Virus record (IMG/VR): IMGVR_UViG_3300023083_000007
Location: 1 to 40,271 of that record
Origin: a virus
Reading direction: 5' to 3' (one strand)
Length of the DNA: 40,271 nucleotides
Shown: one piece after another, positions 35,371 through 40,271 of the stretch
Layout: the number at the start of each line of letters is the position of its first letter
Numbering within the stretch: position 1 is the first letter of the stretch
The notes under the pieces: generated by a model
Seen by the model: the letters and a program-made list of their open reading frames with translations, nothing else
Database searches by the model: none
Told to the model about the DNA's origin: nothing
Translations under genes and position numbers: made by a program

Positions 35371-36750
35371 CTACAAGTTTTGAGGTGCGTTAGGATCGTT
35401 AGCATTTGGCGTGTCGGCAAATTCGTCATTGATCAAATCTTCGAATTTCATTAAGCCAGTAGCAATCAAATAATTTTTACCTAATCCGTCACGCATTTCA
35501 TCAAACCCGAATATAGCCCTGCGTTCATCTTCATCTAACGTAGGCTGTCCGTATATTTCACGCATCAGTTTTAAATCCGGTGCAAGTTCTGTAAACTCGG
35601 TTAAATCGTGGCAAGCAATAATATCCGGCCACCATTGAAAGGTGCGCTGTGTTAGTTTCTGATCGAATTTACGTAGGATAGAAACGATTGTATTAGTAAC
35701 TAATGACTTATACCCGGCAATGATTGAATTTTCGCTTACCGATGACGCGGCAGGAGATAAAACGAATGGTACGCCACAAATCGTATATATATTCTTCCAA
35801 TGTGAATCTTCGGCATTTATAGCATCGGTTTCCACCATCGTATCGCCAAATGTCTCAGCTTTAACGTAACCGTTAGTGAAATGTAGCTTTTTGTAATTCT
35901 CTATGCCAGCGTAATCAGATTTAATGGTTGATTTCAGTGCATCCATTTGAGCAGCCGTCATCTTCTCTGTCACCTCCCCATCAGTTCCGACAAGGATATC
36001 AGAGCTGAACATCGTCCCGCGCCCCCCGTTCTTAAATGCGGCCCCTTGCATGGCGTTATTAGCATTGTTCAATGAAATATCCATCGAAGCAATTTGGTCA
36101 ACCCCTAAGCCCTTTAATTCGCCTATATTAGGATTCCAGTGCTTTAGGTGTAATACTCTGTCTTTTGGTATTTCTATCTGAGTTCCGTTAATCCCTGAAT
36201 AGATGTATTTTGCTATCCCATCAAACGCCAAATTAGACTGAACAACTTCTACCCTATCACGCCTTAATGAATGTACGGCGATAGGCTGCTTATTCCTGGA
36301 AGATTCATCACCTAACGACTCGAAATACAGAAAACCGTCCCCATAACCATAGTTAAACCAGAAATCTTCCATCATTTCAATACCTGACTGATACTCATTT
36401 GGAGAATCAAATAACGCATTTAAGGGGTGATTTTCTTGCTCATCTAATGATTGAGCCTTTATTCTTTGCCTATCTTCGTTAGAGATAGCCTTAGAATAAT
36501 ACTTTCTTAGCTTCTGTTCGCCTCCTTTTTTACGTTTAGAAAACATAATAGGGGCTTCCGTTAGCTTATTTACAAGAATGTTTTGTGCTGAGTAGAATAT
36601 TTTATTATTATAGGCCGACATGCCATTGAGTGACCATCTGAACGTGTTGCCAAATACTAACGGTAGTGCCGCGCCTAAATTGGGATAGGCCTTACTAATG
36701 GTATCAACTGATTTGCCGAACATTACTTTCAGCCCTTCCTTTATCTGCAT
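35371..36750 (-). CDS. Portal protein
   Basis: The 459-aa protein fits phage portal proteins of the HK97/SPP1-like class: KSVDTISKAYPNLGAAL near the start, a middle with GDGFLYFESLGDESS, RVLHLKHWNPN (about 199-209), and a wing/clip-like PLGVDQI-type segment (LKGLGVDQIASMDISLNNAN), then GVPFVLSP and DEDERRAIFGFDEM. It forms the dodecameric gate for DNA packaging and exit. A promoter with TACATTTG only 4 nt before the ATG predicts its own leaderless mRNA. It lies 44 bp after the large terminase gene. Confidence 0.85.
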   Translation of the reverse strand: MQIKEGLKVMFGKSVDTISKAYPNLGAALPLVFGNTFRWSLNGMSAYNNKIFYSAQNILVNKLTEAPIMFSKRKKGGEQKLRKYYSKAISNEDRQRIKAQSLDEQENHPLNALFDSPNEYQSGIEMMEDFWFNYGYGDGFLYFESLGDESSRNKQPIAVHSLRRDRVEVVQSNLAFDGIAKYIYSGINGTQIEIPKDRVLHLKHWNPNIGELKGLGVDQIASMDISLNNANNAMQGAAFKNGGRGTMFSSDILVGTDGEVTEKMTAAQMDALKSTIKSDYAGIENYKKLHFTNGYVKAETFGDTMVETDAINAEDSHWKNIYTICGVPFVLSPAASSVSENSIIAGYKSLVTNTIVSILRKFDQKLTQRTFQWWPDIIACHDLTEFTELAPDLKLMREIYGQPTLDEDERRAIFGFDEMRDGLGKNYLIATGLMKFEDLINDEFADTPNANDPNAPQNL

Positions 36751-36754
36751 ACTA

Positions 36755-36785
36755 CAAATGTAACATTATGGATATGTATTTGCAA
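36755..36785 (-). promoter_or_regulatory. Portal promoter, leaderless type
   Basis: TTG (36785-36783), 20 nt, TACATTTG (36762-36755) on the minus strand, 4 nt before the portal ATG. TGTAACA (36759-36765) overlaps the -7 box. Confidence 0.7.
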
Positions 36786-36794
36786 TATATGAAT

Positions 36795-38120
36795 TTAGCT
36801 TGATTGCATTACTGTTCTTTCTTTTTTGGGAGCTTTAATTATTGGCCACGCTACATATCTGATTGGATCTATATAGTGATTCCACAAATCTACAGGCACA
36901 CCCGCTTTCTTGTCTGACCACACGTAATTGTTCAGTTCTTTGATTATCGGGATGCTTTCATTACCCGGGTCTACTATTATCTCGTAGCCTTGCATGTCTT
37001 TTATCGAGGCAGTTACCGACCCCGGCCCTTTAATTGCGCCCTTTATTTTAAGTTCACGCTTGCTTAACTCAGATATTAACCTTGGCTCTGCGCTATCGCC
37101 TGTTATCTCGCTGTTTAACCCACAATGGAATAGGTTAGCCAAATAAATATCATTGGTAGACATGCCGGCTTTACCAAAGCAGCCCTTAACGTATATTTTC
37201 TTGTGCTTAATGCTAACAGCTACCTTAACAAGGGTCGTAGGATCAGCCGAGAAGCCATAATCCTGACCAAATGCGTAAGGTAAACTGTCATCAAACGCTC
37301 CAATAGACCAATTGTCAAATACTACCCCTTCAGCATTTTCTAGCCAACCCCCTGCAATCACATGAATATAGTAATTAGCTTTTTTAATGATTTTCTTATC
37401 AAGATATTCGCGCTTATCCTTATCAGTAGCCATATACAGCTCATAGGCTATGCGCTTATCTTCAAAGTCAAGGTAAATAGAGTCTGGTATAAATTCGCGC
37501 TTTAAATCCCTGTAATCAGTATGGATGTATAAAACATTATCTTTAATCCCATTAAAACCTTCTTGCACACCCCTATCCTCAAACAATTCTTCATATATCC
37601 AGTGTGTTTTTACGGCAGGGTTAAGTATCAGTATTGATAAGTTACGCACATCTAGTGCCCTAATAGACTTCTTAATCTTATCCCATTGATCAAATGAAGG
37701 TAATTCTTCGGCTTCTTCAACTATGAATACTGAGAATCCTTTTAATGATTTCAGGTTGGCAGTTTGATTACCCGATCCGGTTTTTATACCTTTAAACACA
37801 ATCTTACTGGCATTAAAATTACCTACAATACGATCCCTGGTAACTGTAAAATCTTCATGAACGCCAAGAATATCTATCTTCTCTGAAAACTCAGGAATGA
37901 TTGAATCAGAGGCAGAAACTAGTGTGTAACGGGTGTATAATATCCTATGCACAAAGTCTTTAGCGGCTATGCATGACCATGTACCTACCGCGAATGACTT
38001 CTGGCTATACCTGCCTCCAGTGCAAACAACAGTATCCACTTTAGCTAACTCATCGGTATCTAAACAAGAAAGCCACTTAAAAAGTGGCGCGTATTTCTTG
38101 GATAATATCAGTTCGTCCAT
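36795..38120 (-). CDS. terL: Terminase large subunit (TerL)
   Basis: A 441-aa PBSX-type large terminase. The ATPase half has Walker A GGRYSQKS (35-42) and Walker B VFIVEEAEE (131-139) with a coupling segment ILILNPAV (162-169). The RNase-H-like nuclease half has GQDYGF with Asp287, GDSAEP with Asp342, and a C-terminal YIDPIRY with Asp418. It powers DNA packaging and cuts concatemers. Its start immediately follows the small-subunit stop. Nearest known types use headful (pac) or cos mechanisms; the sequence here does not decide which. Confidence 0.9.
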   Translation of the reverse strand: MDELILSKKYAPLFKWLSCLDTDELAKVDTVVCTGGRYSQKSFAVGTWSCIAAKDFVHRILYTRYTLVSASDSIIPEFSEKIDILGVHEDFTVTRDRIVGNFNASKIVFKGIKTGSGNQTANLKSLKGFSVFIVEEAEELPSFDQWDKIKKSIRALDVRNLSILILNPAVKTHWIYEELFEDRGVQEGFNGIKDNVLYIHTDYRDLKREFIPDSIYLDFEDKRIAYELYMATDKDKREYLDKKIIKKANYYIHVIAGGWLENAEGVVFDNWSIGAFDDSLPYAFGQDYGFSADPTTLVKVAVSIKHKKIYVKGCFGKAGMSTNDIYLANLFHCGLNSEITGDSAEPRLISELSKRELKIKGAIKGPGSVTASIKDMQGYEIIVDPGNESIPIIKELNNYVWSDKKAGVPVDLWNHYIDPIRYVAWPIIKAPKKERTVMQSS

Positions 38121-38552
38121 TTACTCGAATTTGATAGTCGTTTTAGGTGTCATTGTGCCGTCAGTAGATGAGTGGTCTATTTCTTGTTTGTCTCTCCACT
38201 GTTTAGATTGCCTGTTCTTAAGCCAAAATATAGCTGCAGTTGTGTCAGGCGCATAATGTTTTATAAGGTCAGTCTTTATGATTTGACCTTCATACATTTT
38301 AATATCCACTTCGGGATGCTCATAGCCGGTAGCTCTTTTAAAGAGCTTATGCGCAACTTCACTGTCTGCTTGTTTCTTACCTCTTTTTATGGAATCGGAA
38401 AATTCTTCATGAACTTTCTTCCATTCTTGAACTGTATCAACGTTTACTTCGAAAAAATCAGCTAATTCCTGGTCTGTAGCGCCTAACAAGCATAACTTAT
38501 AAGCCTGCTTAGGATACTTATCGCTGTATTTTGTTGGTCGTCCTAAATCCAT
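38121..38552 (-). CDS. terS: Terminase small subunit (TerS)
   Basis: This 143-aa protein opens with a helix-turn-helix typical of small terminases: GRPTKYSDKYPKQAYKLCLLG, ATDQELADFFEVNVDTVQEWK (about 29-49), followed by coiled-coil-like helices (HEEFSDSIKRGKKQADSEV) and a C-terminal region that would contact TerL (FWLKNRQSKQWRDK). It recognises the packaging start site. A strong promoter lies directly upstream with its -7 box 4 nt before the ATG, so the late head operon seems to begin with a leaderless mRNA. Confidence 0.85.
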   Translation of the reverse strand: MDLGRPTKYSDKYPKQAYKLCLLGATDQELADFFEVNVDTVQEWKKVHEEFSDSIKRGKKQADSEVAHKLFKRATGYEHPEVDIKMYEGQIIKTDLIKHYAPDTTAAIFWLKNRQSKQWRDKQEIDHSSTDGTMTPKTTIKFE

Positions 38553-38556
38553 AATT

Positions 38557-38586
38557 CAAATATACGACATTAACGCTTGAATACAA
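38557..38586 (-). promoter_or_regulatory. Late promoter at the terminase genes, leaderless type
   Basis: TTG (38586-38584), 19 nt, TATATTTG (38564-38557) on the minus strand match the consensus, and the TerS ATG follows after 4 nt. The promoter overlaps the 3' end of the preceding small gene. Confidence 0.75.
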
Positions 38587-38785
38587 TATTAGTTTGCTTT
38601 TTACAGAAGTCCGATATTTCTGTTAAGCATAAGTGATCGAACAGCATACCCTCATTAGGATAGAAGCAATACTTCCTCCATCTTCCAAAGAATGATATCG
38701 TACCTAATTTTAATTCTCCTGAATTTACAGCGTAAACATTTGTCTTGCCTGATGATGATGTGCCTGTTTGAGTTATATTTAACAT
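38570..38785 (-). CDS. Conserved small phage protein, 71 aa
   Basis: I chose ATG 38785, 4 nt after the stop of the 51-aa gene; an ATG at 38809 would overlap that gene more. The sequence LGTISFFGRWRKYCFYP, then FDHLCLTEISDFC, is a pattern common in small phage proteins of Gram-negative hosts. It is probably an intracellular protein of unknown role. It ends 18 bp before the TerS start, and the terminase promoter overlaps its end. Confidence 0.65.
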   Translation of the reverse strand: MLNITQTGTSSSGKTNVYAVNSGELKLGTISFFGRWRKYCFYPNEGMLFDHLCLTEISDFCKKQTNIVFKR

Positions 38786-38789
38786 ACGA

Positions 38790-38945
38790 CTATTTTTTAA
38801 ACCTATCACTAAATATTGTGCCAGTGACAGTAGGTTTGCAATTTAAGGCTATGGTATTATCTATAGCACATTGCAATAACCTACATCCCTGCCTATCATA
38901 CTGACTGGCCAAATGGGGTTTCATCTTTTCGTGTCTGCGGGTCAT
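38790..38945 (-). CDS. Hypothetical basic protein, 51 aa
   Basis: ATG 38945 overlaps the preceding stop by ATGA; TAG is at 38792-38790. The product is basic with three cysteines (MTRRHEKMKPHLASQYDRQG, then CRLLQC). A metal site is possible but incomplete. It is supported by the continuous chain of overlapping genes. Confidence 0.55.
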   Translation of the reverse strand: MTRRHEKMKPHLASQYDRQGCRLLQCAIDNTIALNCKPTVTGTIFSDRFKK

Positions 38946-39562
38946 GGTTGCTGGTTTAATTGTTCACGATACCATTTAGCGCCAGTAACGAACCCGTAAA
39001 TTTCTGCGTCTTGAATATCTTCATGTGGTTCATCAGGACTATCTATATTAAATGAATTTTTCTCAATCTCATGATCAGTGATCACCTTTGCGGGGGTTGC
39101 TTTGAATTGATTAGCGTACATTTCTGCCGCAATGTCTAAAATATAAGGTCTATTAACTCTGAAAACGCTATCACAAGGGAGGTTAAACTCGTTTCTAGCC
39201 ACTTCATCCTTACACTCTTGCAATGTCTTCACTTCCTTCCCGGCACTTGAGACGGTTGATTCTCCGGGGGCGGTTAATTCATCTGTTTCGTTACGCACTC
39301 TATCAATCCATTCAATATAAAAGTCTGATAAATCAGCGTGGCTTCTAATATTGGTTAACAACCCGTCCAGTTTTTGTGAAGCTTCTTTCAAGGATTCATA
39401 ATCCTGAGCCTCAAACACCTTCCCCTGATCGATCATTGACTGAAGGAATTTTGGTAATATATCCGTCAACTGTACCACTTCTTCAGTTGTGCTAACTGCG
39501 TACTCTATATTTTCAGCCTCGCAAAACTCCTTTGCTGCTTGCTGTAATTGTTCTTTTTTCAT
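38942..39562 (-). CDS. Hypothetical helical acidic protein, 206 aa
   Basis: An acidic, mostly helical protein that starts MKKEQLQQAAKEFCEAEN and ends with a DAEIYGFVTGAKWYREQ motif seen at the C-terminus of many small phage proteins. No enzymatic motif was found. It overlaps both neighbours by 4 bp. Confidence 0.65.
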   Translation of the reverse strand: MKKEQLQQAAKEFCEAENIEYAVSTTEEVVQLTDILPKFLQSMIDQGKVFEAQDYESLKEASQKLDGLLTNIRSHADLSDFYIEWIDRVRNETDELTAPGESTVSSAGKEVKTLQECKDEVARNEFNLPCDSVFRVNRPYILDIAAEMYANQFKATPAKVITDHEIEKNSFNIDSPDEPHEDIQDAEIYGFVTGAKWYREQLNQQP

Positions 39563-39741
39563 AATTTATCACCGTTAAGTATCTGTTTAATGTGTTCACT
39601 TTGATTTTTACCATCTTTCATAACAGTTTCCCCTGTTTTTTGGTTGGTATAAACCCTGTAACTTTCTACTCCCGCATTGAATGCCGTTGTCATTCGCCAG
39701 TATTTGGCCTCTTCTGCTGCTATTTCTTTTTCTTTATCCAT
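39559..39741 (-). CDS. Hypothetical protein, 60 aa
   Basis: I chose ATG 39741 (MDKEKEIAAEEAKYWRM), which overlaps the preceding stop by 8 bp; a longer frame to 39771 would overlap more. It is helical and charged, unrecognised, and joined to the 206-aa gene by ATGA overlap. Confidence 0.55.
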   Translation of the reverse strand: MDKEKEIAAEEAKYWRMTTAFNAGVESYRVYTNQKTGETVMKDGKNQSEHIKQILNGDKL

Positions 39742-39910
39742 TATCAAATTCCTCCAACAATTTTTCTGCAAACTCTTGAACTTTAGGTAATAAATGGGGT
39801 AGTGTAAACATCACTATAAATTTATCCTTACCATATTCTTCTACAACAGTAACATTTAACGGTTTGTCTTTTTTTAGTATTTCAACTAATTTGTCTGTAT
39901 TTATTTCCAT
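39734..39910 (-). CDS. Hypothetical protein, 58 aa
   Basis: ATG 39910 to TAA 39736-39734. The product (MEINTDKLVEILKKDKPLNV...) has alternating helix and strand and an acidic end. No motif was recognised. The gap of 78 bp to the lipoprotein gene upstream is the largest in this block, but no consensus promoter was found in it. Confidence 0.55.
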   Translation of the reverse strand: MEINTDKLVEILKKDKPLNVTVVEEYGKDKFIVMFTLPHLLPKVQEFAEKLLEEFDNG

Positions 39911-39988
39911 TTTTAAGCGTTTTAAATCAATTTAAATTATTTACCTAACCATTTACACCAATAGCCAGAGATAATGTGTCCTGTGTCT

Positions 39989-40246
39989 TTATTTTGCGTC
40001 TGGTGTGATTTTAATCACTATCATTTGTGATACCCGTAAACTAACCTTATGATCGACATAGTAATAATCAGCATCACTATTGAAAGAAGGCGTAAGATAC
40101 AAAATGGTCTTAGTCTTACCCCAATGGTCAACTACCGATTGATAAGTATCACCTGGCTTAGGAAAATACCCTTCTGGCTGCGGATCTTCTTTTTTGCATG
40201 AAGATAAACCAAGTGCCAATGCTAAAAATAATGTTGCTGTTTTCAT
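39989..40246 (-). CDS. Small outer-envelope lipoprotein, 85 aa
   Basis: The protein has a lipoprotein signal: MKTATLFLALALGLSSC with Cys17, followed by KKEDPQP. Charged residues right after the Cys are found in many Bacteroidota surface lipoproteins, so surface exposure is possible. The mature part (about 68 aa) contains KPGDTYQSVVDHWGK, as in some SmpA/BamE-like small lipoproteins, but the match is weak. Phage lipoproteins often block superinfection. Its 5' part is repeated at 1-135 because the contig ends overlap. Confidence 0.7.
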   Translation of the reverse strand: MKTATLFLALALGLSSCKKEDPQPEGYFPKPGDTYQSVVDHWGKTKTILYLTPSFNSDADYYYVDHKVSLRVSQMIVIKITPDAK

Positions 40247-40271
40247 GGATGTAAAATTAAATGGTTTTGTG
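40112..40271. repeat. Right copy of 160-bp terminal redundancy
   Basis: This is the second copy of the sequence at 1-160. It holds the first 45 codons of the lipoprotein gene plus 25 bases upstream. The single mismatch (40145) changes a threonine codon from ACT here to ACA in the left copy, so it is silent. Collapsing the overlap gives a circle of about 40,111 bp. Confidence 0.9.

Noticed and set aside
39911-39988. A short minus-strand frame ending in a plausible peptide (NKDTGHIISGYWCKWLGK) between the lipoprotein and the 58-aa gene
   Set aside because: The frame has no ATG, GTG or TTG start before an upstream stop; it could only be reached by a frameshift from the lipoprotein gene, for which no slippery sequence was seen.
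1-40271. CRISPR arrays, tRNA genes and insertion sequences
   Set aside because: No regularly spaced repeats, no cloverleaf-like tRNA sequence and no transposase motif or terminal inverted repeats were seen on either strand.

Overview
This window looks like the complete genome of a tailed bacteriophage with a siphovirus-type tail, infecting a member of the Bacteroidota. The phage assignment rests on an ordered set of terminase, portal, MuF, protease-like, major capsid, connector, tail tube, chaperone and tape-measure genes. The host assignment rests on AT-rich DNA, many promoter-like sites of the Bacteroidota form TTG-N18-20-TAnnTTTG, few Shine-Dalgarno sequences, and gene families (DUF6371-like toprim primase, RepA-like helicase) common in that phylum. 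Bases 1-160 reappear at 40112-40271 with one mismatch, so the molecule is most simply a circle, or a circularly permuted linear genome, of about 40,111 bp opened inside a lipoprotein gene. No integrase, classical repressor, ParA or tRNA gene was seen.

Layout. Most genes run leftwards on the minus strand. From 10029 down to 191 lies the early/replication block: small unknown proteins, a Rad52/RecT-like annealing protein with a PD-(D/E)XK exonuclease, a cytosine-methyltransferase-like protein, a stand-alone DnaA domain IV protein, a NUMOD1-like protein, an HTH protein, an HNH nuclease, a RepA-like ATPase, an iteron-like repeat region, a toprim primase, a VRR-NUC-like nuclease and a YspA/SLOG protein. 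Across the circle junction follow a lipoprotein and several small genes (40246-38570). Then comes the head module: terminase small and large subunits, portal, MuF, putative protease and major capsid (38552-32030). A self-contained SGNH-esterase tail-fibre unit follows (31675-29382), then connector and tail-completion genes (28805-26926), then tail tube, frameshifted chaperones, tape measure, tail-tip proteins, a second tail-tube-like protein and a second SGNH protein (25053-16752). After these come a cassette of membrane proteins (15606-14430), a free-standing AP2/HNH-type nuclease (14392-13772) and a lysis cassette of amidase, holin-like protein and apparent unimolecular spanin (13663-12209).

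Four plus-strand islands interrupt this: 10166-12208 (an RHH-like regulator and a string of microproteins), 15703-16768, 25154-26857 (including an RNA ligase) and 28859-29332. Each begins at a divergent promoter region and meets the minus-strand genes head-on at its 3' end. Hairpin terminators sit at several of these convergent ends, twice inside the coding sequence of the opposing gene.

The most unusual general property is regulatory. At least eight genes on both strands, including the terminase small subunit and the portal, have a TAnnTTTG box only 3-5 nt upstream of the start codon, which predicts leaderless or nearly leaderless mRNAs. Other points to follow are the TTTGGTATAG repeats with a long hairpin between helicase and primase (a possible origin), the orphan DnaA DNA-binding domain, the tail-tube paralogue at the tail tip, and the A9 slippery tract joining the two tail-chaperone frames. 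Genes are packed tightly; many overlap by ATGA or TAATG, and I added about fifteen short genes on that basis. No gene-free stretch longer than about 300 bases exists if the weak gene at 1958-2320 is accepted; if it is not, that interval holds the repeat array described here.
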